Source: an uncultured Schwartzia sp.
GTDB taxonomy: Bacteria; Bacillota; Negativicutes; Selenomonadales; Selenomonadaceae
Assembly (NCBI GenBank): GCA_905372875.1
Contig: CAJPQU010000091.1
Coordinates: 1-8,062 of the forward strand
Direction: 5' to 3'
DNA: 8,062 bases
The notes below the pieces were generated by a model that saw nothing but the letters and a program-made list of their open reading frames with translations, was not told where the DNA came from and ran no database searches. A program made the position numbers and the translations under genes. The stretch's first letter is position 1, and every line of letters starts with the position of its first letter. Positions 1-6,172 of the stretch are shown here, piece by piece.

Positions 1-402
1 CCCTGGCACTGCCCGCAGCGGAAACACGTGACCCGGCCGACGAAAGTCGGACGGTTTCGCTTGGGGATCAATAAGCCTTTTTACCGTTTGGCAGCGTTCA
101 TAGGCGGATATACCGGTTTCCGTATTGTAAGCATCCACGGAAACGGTAAACGCTGTCTCATGATGATCGGTATTATTAGCCACCATCTGTGGAATGTTCA
201 GTGCATCCAGCCGTTCTCCTTCCATGGGCGTGCAGATCAGCCCTTTCGCATAAGTCGCCATAAAATTAATGACTTCCGGCGTAACATGTTCCGCCGCGAT
301 GATGATATCCCCTTCGTTTTCTCGGTCCTCATCATCCACAACCACCACCATTTTCCCCTGCCGAATATCCTCAATGGCATCCTCGATGGCCGAAAATTCC
401 AT
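1..402 (-). CDS. ribBA: 3,4-dihydroxy-2-butanone-4-phosphate synthase domain (RibB part of RibBA), C-terminus outside the window
   Basis: This is the first 134 residues of a reading frame that runs off the left edge. The RibB domain converts ribulose-5-phosphate to formate and 3,4-dihydroxy-2-butanone-4-phosphate, the four-carbon precursor of riboflavin; it is cytosolic and Mg2+-dependent. Visible family motifs are DDEDRENEGD (residues 23-32, acidic metal/substrate loop), TDHHETAFTVSVDA (78-91), GISAYERCQTV (97-107) and RPGHVFPL (122-129). The ATG at 400-402 is chosen because AAGGAG (413-418) lies 10 bases upstream and the domain starts at the expected place. In Bacillota this domain is usually fused to GTP cyclohydrolase II (RibA), so ribBA is likely, but the RibA half cannot be seen and a stand-alone ribB is possible. 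It is the third gene of the riboswitch-controlled ribD-ribE-ribBA block, 187 bases after ribE. Confidence 0.93.
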   Translation of the reverse strand, partial: MEFSAIEDAIEDIRQGKMVVVVDDEDRENEGDIIIAAEHVTPEVINFMATYAKGLICTPMEGERLDALNIPQMVANNTDHHETAFTVSVDAYNTETGISAYERCQTVKRLIDPQAKPSDFRRPGHVFPLRAVPG

Positions 403-589
403 ATAGTTCACGCTCCTTATCTTTCGAAAGCACTGATAAATTTAGTCCTATGTCTTGACGCATCTTTTTCGCCCTGCCTGGAGAGTACATCCTCCGCAAA
501 GCCCCCCTCTGCGTCCGATTGATTGACAGGACAAAAATTCGATGCCCATCTGAAGGACTTCATTTGAGCAGTGTTTCCTCTCGCAAAAA
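403..589. other. Intergenic gap between ribE and ribBA with unproven short reading frames
   Basis: These 187 bases are unusually long for a gap inside a rib operon. I see no convincing terminator and no clear promoter. Two overlapping minus-strand short frames exist. The first, 563-417, encodes 47 residues (starts MKSFRWASNF, ends FISAFER); its TAA stop (417-419) overlaps the AAGGAG ribosome binding site of ribBA. Its nearest upstream purine run, AGAGG, is about 13 bases from the ATG, which is too far to be good. The second, 549-448, encodes 33 residues with four cysteines, including LCGGC and RKRC, but has no evident ribosome binding site. Neither resembles a family I know. The gap could equally be a plain spacer or an RNA element that I do not recognise. 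Confidence 0.4.
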
Positions 590-1234
590 TTAAAATCCGT
601 ACTGCTCCCAAAAAACGCGTGTGAGCCCGAGAGATGCCGGCTGTTCCTGAGATTTTACCGGTGGCAGAAGAAATTTCTCCACATACTTCCCCACCACATC
701 ATTTTCGATATTAAGTCGATCCCCCGTTTTTTTTTCGTGCAGCGTCGTGATTTGCCGCGTATGGGGAATCAGAGAAACGCTGAACCACGCTTCTGTCACC
801 GCGGCGACGGTGAGACTGACGCCTTCTATGGCCACTGATCCCTTTTCTATCACATACCGCAGGATTGCTGCCGGAGCCGCGATGCGAAAAACCCGGGCGT
901 TTTTTTCATCCTGTACGTTGATGATCCGCCCTACACCGTCAATATGACCGTTGACGATATGTCCTCCGATACGCCGCTCCAAAGTCAGCGCTCGCTCTAA
1001 ATTGACCGTGCTGCCGATACACAGTTCTGCCAGTGTAGTGCGACGAAAGGTTTCCGGCATAATATCCACGATAAACGTCTGTGCATCAAAGTCCGTCACC
1101 GTCAAACAAACGCCGTTGACTGCTATACTATCCCCTTTGTGAATTCCCTTCAAGACCACCTCGGCCTTGAGGCGCATACTACCGTTGCTCATCGCCTGCA
1201 ACTGTCCAACCTCTTCAACAATGCCGGTAAACAT
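590..1234 (-). CDS. ribE: Riboflavin synthase, alpha subunit
   Basis: Riboflavin synthase dismutates two molecules of 6,7-dimethyl-8-ribityllumazine into riboflavin and the RibD-stage pyrimidine, the last step of riboflavin synthesis; it acts as a cytosolic trimer. The 214-residue product is the usual length and shows two tandem lumazine-binding halves. The N-terminal half has MFTGIVEEVG at residue 1, GVCLTV (41-46) and GGHIVNGHIDG (90-100). The C-terminal half has IEGVSLTV (about 136-143) and IPHTR (156-160). The frame is open further upstream, but MFTGIVE is the invariant family N-terminus, so the ATG at 1232-1234 is used; AGAGGG (1244-1249) precedes it by 9 bases. The start lies inside the end of ribD (20-base overlap), which suggests translational coupling. 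Gene symbols vary: this gene is ribC in E. coli and ribE in Bacillus. Confidence 0.96.
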   Translation of the reverse strand: MFTGIVEEVGQLQAMSNGSMRLKAEVVLKGIHKGDSIAVNGVCLTVTDFDAQTFIVDIMPETFRRTTLAELCIGSTVNLERALTLERRIGGHIVNGHIDGVGRIINVQDEKNARVFRIAAPAAILRYVIEKGSVAIEGVSLTVAAVTEAWFSVSLIPHTRQITTLHEKKTGDRLNIENDVVGKYVEKFLLPPVKSQEQPASLGLTRVFWEQYGF

Positions 1235-2378
1235 CGCTGTTTTCCCTCTCTTCCCCCGACACAGCATACGATGGAGAGACGGCTCCCCCTGCCTTTTGCA
1301 CATAACCTGTCAAGACCACGTCGTCTCCCAACCACTCCATTTGAATATCCGTCAATGCCGCCGCTTCCGTCAGATGGGAAAAACCTTCTCCACCCACTGC
1401 CCCTACGGCAGTGCGCCCGCCTAAAAACTTGGGGGCCAAGAAAACCGTGACCTTATCCGCCAATCCCGCTACTAAAAAAGAAAAATTCACGGTGCCGCCG
1501 CCCTCAATGAGAAGAGAGCATATCTCCCGTTTTCCTAATTGTGCCAACAGACATGGCAGGTCAACGTGCGGGCCTTTACCACAGTAAAGAATTTCAGCCC
1601 CCGTCTGCCGCAGCGCTTTCACGCGCACCTCAGGTGCCGCTTCGGTAACTGCGATGAACGTTGGCGCTGCCTGATCATGGAGAAGTTTTGCCGTCAAGGG
1701 GGTTCGCGCCCTACTGTCCAATACGATCCGACGGGGATTATGTCCCTCAACTGGCCAGCGCGTAGTGAGTTGCGGGTCATCGGCCAACACCGTACCCACT
1801 CCAACGAGAATACCATCCATTTCATCCCGCATTGCATGGCCTTGCCGCCGCGCCGCTTCTCCGGTGATCCATCGTGATTCCCCATCTACCGTCGCTATGC
1901 GGCCATCTAAAGACATGGCCATCTTCATCCAGACGAAAGGCATTCCCGTCGTCACCCATTTAATAAAGATCTCGTTTTGTCGGCGCGCTTCTTCTTCCAA
2001 GACACCGCAGCGCACATCGATCCCGGCATCTTGCAGCATGGCTATGCCTCGGCCGCTGACCACCGGATTCGGATCCTCCATCGCCACTACTACGCGACGA
2101 ATCCCAGCCCCAATAACGGCTTTCACGCAGGGCCCAGTGCGGCCGTAATGAGCACACGGCTCCAACGTCACATAGAGAGTTGCACCGACCGCGAGTTTCT
2201 TCGCCATGTTCAGCGCGTGAATTTCCGCATGTTCCGTTCCCGCTTGCCGATGCCACCCTACAGCGACGATTCGATTTTCGCGGACAATAACGGCTCCCAC
2301 CAAAGGATTCGGCGACGTCCGTCCCCGTGCGTTTTCCGCTAACCGCAGCGCTTCACGCATATACGCTTCGTCCTGCAA
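1215..2378 (-). CDS. ribD: Bifunctional diaminohydroxyphosphoribosylaminopyrimidine deaminase / 5-amino-6-(5-phosphoribosylamino)uracil reductase
   Basis: RibD performs the second and third steps of the GTP branch of riboflavin synthesis: deamination of the pyrimidine ring, then NADPH-dependent reduction of the ribosyl chain. The 387-residue product has an N-terminal zinc deaminase domain: the H50-A-E52 motif, C75 in TLEPCAHYGRTGPC and C84, giving the zinc ligands and the catalytic Glu. The reductase domain starts near residue 146 (MKMAMSLDGRIAT at 151-163, SRWITG at 168-173, IEGGGTVNFSFL at 291-302). The start is TTG at 2376-2378: GAGGTGAT (2384-2391) is ideally spaced, and the encoded QDEAYMREALRLAE is the normal family N-terminus, whereas the next ATG (residue 7) would cut it short. 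About 25 residues follow the usual DVVLTGYV end and run into ribE. It is first behind the FMN riboswitch. Confidence 0.97.
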   Translation of the reverse strand: MQDEAYMREALRLAENARGRTSPNPLVGAVIVRENRIVAVGWHRQAGTEHAEIHALNMAKKLAVGATLYVTLEPCAHYGRTGPCVKAVIGAGIRRVVVAMEDPNPVVSGRGIAMLQDAGIDVRCGVLEEEARRQNEIFIKWVTTGMPFVWMKMAMSLDGRIATVDGESRWITGEAARRQGHAMRDEMDGILVGVGTVLADDPQLTTRWPVEGHNPRRIVLDSRARTPLTAKLLHDQAAPTFIAVTEAAPEVRVKALRQTGAEILYCGKGPHVDLPCLLAQLGKREICSLLIEGGGTVNFSFLVAGLADKVTVFLAPKFLGGRTAVGAVGGEGFSHLTEAAALTDIQMEWLGDDVVLTGYVQKAGGAVSPSYAVSGEERENSDVYRHC

Positions 2379-2394
2379 CCGATATCACCTCGAT

Positions 2395-2421
2395 AAAAAA
2401 CCGCTCCTTAAAAGGAGCGGT
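2395..2421 (-). terminator. Intrinsic terminator of the FMN riboswitch, in front of ribD
   Basis: On the minus strand the arms are ACCGCTCCTT (2421-2412) and AAGGAGCGGT (2409-2400), a 10-bp perfect inverted repeat with a TT centre; sterically this gives a GC-rich 8-bp stem and a six-base loop. A run of six T residues (2400-2395) follows. This is a textbook Rho-independent terminator. It ends only 3 bases before the GAGGTGAT ribosome binding site of ribD, so it would stop transcription before ribD when FMN is bound. It may also catch readthrough from lepB, for which I see no other terminator. Confidence 0.9.
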
Positions 2422-2424
2422 CAC

Positions 2425-2441
2425 ACACCACATTGTGGTGT
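2425..2441 (-). promoter_or_regulatory. Hairpin between the FMN aptamer and the terminator
   Basis: ACACCAC (2441-2435 on the minus strand) and GTGGTGT (2431-2425) form a perfect 7-bp stem with a three-base loop. It lies 5 bases after the 3' arm of aptamer helix P1 and 3 bases before the terminator stem. It may be a spacer helix, or part of the switch between antiterminated and terminated folds. Its role is inferred from position only. Confidence 0.55.
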
Positions 2442-2446
2442 CCAAT

Positions 2447-2553
2447 GTCTTTTTTCATCCAGACTATACTGTCGGCCTTGGAATTTCACCAAGTCATGCC
2501 ATACGGCTCGCGGGCTATACCGCCGGTGAGGAATCGCACCCCGCCCCAAAGAC
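2447..2553 (-). promoter_or_regulatory. FMN riboswitch aptamer (RFN element)
   Basis: On the minus strand, reading toward ribD, the conserved RFN sequence blocks appear in order: GTCTTTGGGGCGGGGTG, CGATTCCTCACCGGCGGT, TAGCCCGCGAGCC, then GGCCGACAGTATAGTCTGGA. Helix P1 is closed by GTCTTT (2553-2548) pairing with AAAGAC (2452-2447). A variable arm lies between: CTTGGTGAAATTCCAAG forms a CTTGG/CCAAG hairpin. The family binds flavin mononucleotide and lowers expression of riboflavin genes when FMN is abundant. The terminator directly downstream indicates control by transcription attenuation rather than by sequestering the ribosome binding site, because the ribD site lies beyond the terminator. 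The five-helix architecture matches by eye; ribD-ribE-ribBA downstream is the expected target. Confidence 0.97.
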
Positions 2554-2578
2554 TGCCTATAAAATTTTCAATGCCGTT

Positions 2579-2607
2579 ATCATACCATATCTTTTTCGCA
2601 AGTGCAA
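2579..2607 (-). promoter_or_regulatory. Likely sigma-70/A promoter of the ribD operon
   Basis: The minus strand has TTGCAC (2607-2602) as -35 and TATGAT (2584-2579) as -10, separated by exactly 17 bases. The start of transcription would fall near 2572, about 20 bases before the aptamer. The -35 box begins 16 bases after the lepB stop codon, so the rib operon can be transcribed independently of rplS-lepB. No transcript data support it; this is a consensus match by eye. Confidence 0.75.
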
Positions 2608-2622
2608 ATCGAGAAGGACGTC

Positions 2623-3144
2623 TCAGGGAAGCGTCTTGAACTGACTGACAGGCCAAAATACCAGCATAGCCTTGCCTTTGATCAGATCAAAGGGGACAAA
2701 TCCCACATCGGCAAAGCGGCTGTCTTCCGAATTATTACGATTATCTCCCATGACAAAAATATGCCCATCTGGCACTGTTGCTAAAGGATAATTTCCCCGC
2801 GTCTTACTTAAAATGTACGGTTCATTTAGAAGTGCGGCATTCACATAGACTCGGCCGTCTCTGATTTCAATCGTATCTCCAGGGACAGCAATCACCCGTT
2901 TGATAAAGTCTCGACTGGGATCACGAGGATATCGGAAGACTAAAATTTCTCCTCGCTCGGGGGGGCGAAAACGATAGATGAATTTGTTGACAACTAACCG
3001 CTCCGCACTCTGCAATGTCGGGCGCATCGACGGTCCGTCCACCAGATACAGTTCTACAATGAAATAGCGGATGAAAAACGCCAGTACGACGGCGATTGCT
3101 ATGGAAACAATCCAATCTTTGATTTCTTCTCCCAAAGAAGTCAT
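2623..3144 (-). CDS. lepB: Signal peptidase I
   Basis: This membrane-bound serine protease removes signal peptides from exported proteins on the outer face of the cytoplasmic membrane, using a Ser/Lys dyad. The 173-residue product has one N-terminal membrane segment (about residues 11-31, SIAIAVVLAFFIRYFIV). Catalytic Ser39 lies in DGPSMRPTL, catalytic Lys82 in DFIKRVIAVPGD, and the conserved box MGDNRNNSEDSR spans 142-153. Length and single-anchor layout match the short Gram-positive type of signal peptidase (SipS-like), not the two-anchor E. coli form. The ATG at 3142-3144 is chosen because GGGAGG (3151-3156) lies 6 bases upstream; ATGs further up would overlap or precede that site. The gene follows rplS by 53 bases, an order common in Bacillota, and probably shares its promoter, with a hairpin between them. 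Confidence 0.96.
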   Translation of the reverse strand: MTSLGEEIKDWIVSIAIAVVLAFFIRYFIVELYLVDGPSMRPTLQSAERLVVNKFIYRFRPPERGEILVFRYPRDPSRDFIKRVIAVPGDTIEIRDGRVYVNAALLNEPYILSKTRGNYPLATVPDGHIFVMGDNRNNSEDSRFADVGFVPFDLIKGKAMLVFWPVSQFKTLP

Positions 3145-3165
3145 AACCATCCTCCCAAAAGACAA

Positions 3166-3189
3166 ATAGGGACTGTCGCCAGTCCCTAT
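3166..3189 (-). terminator. Hairpin between rplS and lepB, possible weak terminator or attenuator
   Basis: On the minus strand ATAGGGACT (3189-3181) and AGTCCCTAT (3174-3166) form a perfect 9-bp stem with a six-base loop. The stem begins 8 bases after the rplS stop codon and ends 9 bases before the lepB ribosome binding site. The following bases are TTGTCTTTT, an interrupted T tract, so termination would be partial at best. It could reduce lepB expression relative to the abundant ribosomal protein, or mark an mRNA processing or stability site. The structure is seen; the role is inferred. Confidence 0.5.
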
Positions 3190-3197
3190 CGTTCATT

Positions 3198-3539
3198 TTA
3201 GTGACGTTCTCTAATACGCGCTGCCTTGCCCGTAAGATTTCGAAGATAATAGAGCTTCGCCCGACGCACGATCCCCCGGCGCGTGACCTCGATCTTCTCA
3301 ATACGCGGCGAATGAACCAGGAAAGTACGTTCGACACCGACGCCGTAAGATATCCGGCGCACGGTGAACATTTCCCGAACCCCTACACCCTGCCGAGCAA
3401 TTATGATCCCTTCAAATACCTGGATGCGTTCCCGGCTGCCTTCGACAATCTTCGCGTGAACTTTCACCGTGTCACCTGGACGAAATTCGGGAATATCCGA
3501 TCGAAGCTGTTCCTGTTCCAAAGCCTGAATAATGTTCAT
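3198..3539 (-). CDS. rplS: 50S ribosomal protein L19 (bL19)
   Basis: L19 sits at the interface of the 50S and 30S subunits. The 113-residue product is the standard family length. Recognisable blocks are the N-terminal MNIIQALEQEQLR, FRPGDTVKVHAKIVEG, RIQVFEGIIIARQG, the basic FTVRRISYGVGVERTF, and the C-terminal RRGIVRRAKLYYLRNLTGKA. The ATG at 3537-3539 is chosen because it gives the canonical N-terminus and GGGAGG (3548-3553) lies 8 bases before it; the frame is open further upstream but those residues are not L19. In many bacteria rplS follows trmD and rimM. Here it instead follows rfbB, with what looks like its own promoter, and lepB comes next. Confidence 0.98.
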   Translation of the reverse strand: MNIIQALEQEQLRSDIPEFRPGDTVKVHAKIVEGSRERIQVFEGIIIARQGVGVREMFTVRRISYGVGVERTFLVHSPRIEKIEVTRRGIVRRAKLYYLRNLTGKAARIRERH

Positions 3540-3608
3540 TTGTCTTTCCTCCCATTCCGCGACGTTCTTGGCAGACTGCATCCATCCAGAGGAACGCCCG
3601 TATACCGC

Positions 3609-3640
3609 ATTATAATATCATACCTGGAACAGCCGTGCAA
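3609..3640 (-). promoter_or_regulatory. Likely promoter of rplS-lepB
   Basis: On the minus strand TTGCAC (3640-3635) is followed after 17 bases by TATTAT (3617-3612). An overlapping perfect TATAAT (3614-3609) would give a 20-base spacer. The start would fall near 3602-3605, leaving a leader of about 65 bases before rplS. The site lies just after rfbB, within 50-80 bases of its stop codon. The -35 box is identical to that proposed for the ribD operon. Confidence 0.7.
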
Positions 3641-3686
3641 GAAATATTTTTTCCGTACGACCACTTCGACTGTAAAATGATTACCG

Positions 3687-4718
3687 TCAGTCTTGTGTTT
3701 TATGCTGTCCGTATCTTCTGTCACCATAGCGTCTGTATTCACTGCTTTGAATATGCTGCCACCAGGTCCCGTGCTCAAGATACCAACGGATAGTTTTCTC
3801 TATCCCCGCTGCGAATGACGTCTGCGGCTCCCACCCCAAGACAGCATGAATTTTTGACGGATCAATGGCATATCGACGGTCATGTCCCTTGCGATCCGGC
3901 ACGTAATTGATCAGGTTTTCCGGCTTTCCCAGCGCCTCTAAAATCATCCGCACAACGTCGATGTTGCGGCGTTCGTTGTGACCGCCAATATTAAATATCT
4001 CTCCTGCTTTGCCCCGTCGCAAAATAAGATTCACCGCTGCACAGTGATCTTCCACATAGAGCCAATCGCGGATATTTTCCCCCGTTCCATAAACAGGAAG
4101 ACTTTTACCTGCCAAAGCGTTGAGAATGCTTAAGGGAATGAGCTTTTCCGGGAAATGATACGGGCCGTAATTATTAGAGCAGCGAGAAATGGTGACCGGA
4201 AGACCGTAGGTGCGGTGATAAGCCATGACCAAAAGATCGGCCGAAGCTTTTGATGCCGAATAAGGGCTGGATGCGTGGAGGTTTGTCTCCTCCGTAAAAA
4301 ACAGGTCAGGTCGGTCGAGGGGCAAATCACCATAAACCTCGTCGGTAGAAATCTGATGATAACGCTCTATGCCGTACTTACGACAGGCATCCAGCAAAAC
4401 TCCCGTTCCCATAAAATTCGTCCGCAGAAAAACGTCCGGTTGTTCAATAGATCGATCCACATGGCTTTCAGCAGCAAAATTGACGAGGATATCGGGCTTT
4501 TCCTGAACAAACATCTCATAGACAGCTGCCCGATCAGCGATGTCGCCTCGAATGAACCGAAAATGCGGATTTTTTTCCGCCTCTTTTAGCGTTTCCAAAT
4601 TTCCAGCATAAGTTAACGCATCATAACAAAGAATATTATCTTCGGGATGATGCGATAGTTGGTAGTAAATAAAATTACTGCCGATAAATCCAGCACCGCC
4701 GGTGACCAGGATCTTCAT
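3687..4718 (-). CDS. rfbB: dTDP-glucose 4,6-dehydratase
   Basis: RfbB (RmlB) uses tightly bound NAD+ to convert dTDP-glucose to dTDP-4-keto-6-deoxyglucose, the branch point for dTDP-deoxysugars including L-rhamnose. It is an extended short-chain dehydrogenase of 343 residues. The NAD-binding GGAGFIGSN is at residues 7-15 and FAAESHVDRS at 81-90. The dehydratase-specific catalytic T125-D126-E127 lies in ISTDEVYGDL, and the catalytic Y153xxxK157 in SPYSASK. SRCSNNYGPYHFPEKLIP (178-195) and NIRDWLYVEDH (215-225) line the sugar-nucleotide site. All key residues are present. Its ATG overlaps the rfbC stop by 4 bases (ATGA), indicating translational coupling. After the usual end of the family (WYLEHGTWW, about 312-320) comes a basic tail with an imperfect repeat, RRYGDRRYG (329-337). 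No clear terminator follows. Confidence 0.97.
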   Translation of the reverse strand: MKILVTGGAGFIGSNFIYYQLSHHPEDNILCYDALTYAGNLETLKEAEKNPHFRFIRGDIADRAAVYEMFVQEKPDILVNFAAESHVDRSIEQPDVFLRTNFMGTGVLLDACRKYGIERYHQISTDEVYGDLPLDRPDLFFTEETNLHASSPYSASKASADLLVMAYHRTYGLPVTISRCSNNYGPYHFPEKLIPLSILNALAGKSLPVYGTGENIRDWLYVEDHCAAVNLILRRGKAGEIFNIGGHNERRNIDVVRMILEALGKPENLINYVPDRKGHDRRYAIDPSKIHAVLGWEPQTSFAAGIEKTIRWYLEHGTWWQHIQSSEYRRYGDRRYGQHKTQD

Positions 4719-5287
4719 TGGGCTCTCTCCTCATAGACAAAATTCAAGGTTTGACCCCGTTGAGTTAATAGAGGCGCCCTACGATCCTTTTCAGAAAGGA
4801 TGACCGGCTCCATAGGCCACGCGATCCCAATGGCCGGATCGTCCCAACGGATATTGCCATCGCATTCCGGCGCGTAGTAATTATCCGCCTTATATTGCAC
4901 CTCAGTGTTATCAGCGAGGGTGACAAAACCGTGGGCAAATCCCCTGGGAATAAAAAGTTGCCGTTTATTTTTCTCACTGAGTCGTACCCCTATCCACCGA
5001 GCATATTGGGGTGATCCGCGCCGAATGTCCACCGCCACGTCAAAAATTTCACCGCGCGTACAACGCAAAAGTTTAGCCTGTGACATGGGATTCAGTTGAT
5101 AATGCAGCCCCCGTAGCGTTCCTCGCATCTCTGAAAAAGAGTGATTATCCTGCACGAAATCTGCTTGGATCCCAGTTTCTTCTAGACGCCGTCGTGACCA
5201 GCTCTCCATAAACCAGCCGCGCCTGTCTCCAAAGATTTGCGGTGTGATAACATAGACTCCTCTAAGTTTTGTTTCCCTTATCTCCAC
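4715..5287 (-). CDS. rfbC: dTDP-4-dehydrorhamnose 3,5-epimerase
   Basis: RfbC (RmlC) epimerises C3 and C5 of dTDP-4-keto-6-deoxy-D-glucose to give dTDP-4-keto-L-rhamnose, the third step toward dTDP-L-rhamnose. The 190-residue cupin has the expected FVQDNHSFS (44-52), the catalytic His62 in RGLHYQ, Lys72, IFDVAVDIRRGSP (81-93), FIPRGFAHGF (112-121) with His119, and the active-site Tyr132 in EVQYKADNYYAP. The normal catalytic set therefore appears complete and a 3,5-epimerase is favoured over single-position epimerase relatives. The start is GTG at 5285-5287: GAGGAGG lies 7 bases upstream, partly within the end of rfbA, and the encoded MEIRETKLRGVYVI is a normal N-terminus. The gene begins 12 bases after rfbA and overlaps rfbB by 4 bases, so the three genes form one tight unit. 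Confidence 0.96.
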   Translation of the reverse strand: MEIRETKLRGVYVITPQIFGDRRGWFMESWSRRRLEETGIQADFVQDNHSFSEMRGTLRGLHYQLNPMSQAKLLRCTRGEIFDVAVDIRRGSPQYARWIGVRLSEKNKRQLFIPRGFAHGFVTLADNTEVQYKADNYYAPECDGNIRWDDPAIGIAWPMEPVILSEKDRRAPLLTQRGQTLNFVYEERAQ

Positions 5288-5299
5288 CCCTTATCCTCC

Positions 5300-6172
5300 T
5301 CATTCTCCAAGCATTTGCAGCAAATATTGACCATATTCATTCTTTTTCAGCGGCTCTGCCAAGCGCCTTACCTGTGCCTTATCAATGAGGCCCATGTGAT
5401 AAGCGATCTCTTCAACACAAGCAATCTTGAGGCCTTGCCGCGCCTGAATTGTCTGCACGAAAGCCGCTGCCTGCAAAAGCGATTCATGAGTGCCCGTATC
5501 GAGCCAAGCACAGCCGCGCCGCATCTTTTCCACCCGCAACGTTCCCGCCGTCAGGTAGGCTTTGTTCACGTCTGTGATCTCTAATTCGCCCCGTGAGGAC
5601 GGTTTGATAGTACGCGCGATATCAACGATATTGGCATCGTAAAAATAAAGCCCTGTCACCGCAAAATTTGAACGGGGTCGCACCGGTTTTTCTTCCAGAC
5701 TCAAAGCCCGGCCATCGGAAGCAAATTCCACGACACCGTAACGTTCCGGCTCCCGCACATAGTAGGCGAAGACCGTCGCCCCCTCCTCTTGTTGCGCTGC
5801 ACGCCGCAAAGCGACCGTTAAATCAGCACCATAAAAAATATTATCTCCTAAGACCAAAGCGCAGCCTTCTCCGGCAATAAAATTTTCCCCGATCAAAAAA
5901 GCCTGTGCTAAGCCGTCAGGCATAGGCTGCACCGCATAAGAAATCGATACCCCCCATTGACTGCCGTCCTCCAAAAGAAGTTGGAAATTATGAATATCAT
6001 GCGGGGTGGCGATCACTAAAATATCTTCAATGCCCGCCAAGAGAAGCACTGACAATGGGTAATACACCATCGGTTTATCATAGACCGGCATCAGTTGTTT
6101 GGATACCACCTTCGTCAACGGGTAGAGCCGCGTCCCGGAACCACCTGCCAAAATGATCCCTTTTTTTATCAT
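5300..6172 (-). CDS. rfbA: Glucose-1-phosphate thymidylyltransferase
   Basis: RfbA (RmlA) joins dTTP and glucose-1-phosphate to make dTDP-glucose, the first and feedback-controlled step of dTDP-sugar synthesis; it is cytosolic and usually tetrameric. The 290-residue length fits the short RmlA class. Visible motifs are the nucleotide-binding LAGGSGTRLYPLT (8-20), SKQLMPVYDKPMVYYPL (24-40) with Lys26, the metal-binding Asp110 in LVLGDNIFYG, SLEEKP (158-163) with Lys162, GELEITDVN (195-203) and AWLDTGT (222-228) with Asp225. The ATG at 6170-6172 starts the canonical MIKKGIILAGG; GGGAGG precedes it by about 7 bases. It is the first gene of the rfbA-rfbC-rfbB unit, with a probable promoter of its own about 60 bases upstream. 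Confidence 0.97.
   Translation of the reverse strand: MIKKGIILAGGSGTRLYPLTKVVSKQLMPVYDKPMVYYPLSVLLLAGIEDILVIATPHDIHNFQLLLEDGSQWGVSISYAVQPMPDGLAQAFLIGENFIAGEGCALVLGDNIFYGADLTVALRRAAQQEEGATVFAYYVREPERYGVVEFASDGRALSLEEKPVRPRSNFAVTGLYFYDANIVDIARTIKPSSRGELEITDVNKAYLTAGTLRVEKMRRGCAWLDTGTHESLLQAAAFVQTIQARQGLKIACVEEIAYHMGLIDKAQVRRLAEPLKKNEYGQYLLQMLGE

Noticed and set aside
28..522. 164-codon open frame on the plus strand
   Set aside because: It lies antisense to the RibB domain and the ribE-ribBA gap; its translation shows no recognisable family features, while the minus strand has clear RibB motifs.
1539..2342. Several plus-strand open frames of about 110-130 codons
   Set aside because: All are antisense to ribD, whose motifs are continuous throughout; they have no ribosome sites or family features and are shadows of a GC-balanced coding region.
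2327..2784. Plus-strand open frames across the ribD leader and the end of lepB
   Set aside because: They cross the FMN aptamer and terminator, which explain the sequence on the other strand; no supporting protein features.
3669..3702. Possible terminator after rfbB (GACTG...CAGTC)
   Set aside because: The stem is only 5 bp around a loop of about 15 bases with no T tract; too weak to call.
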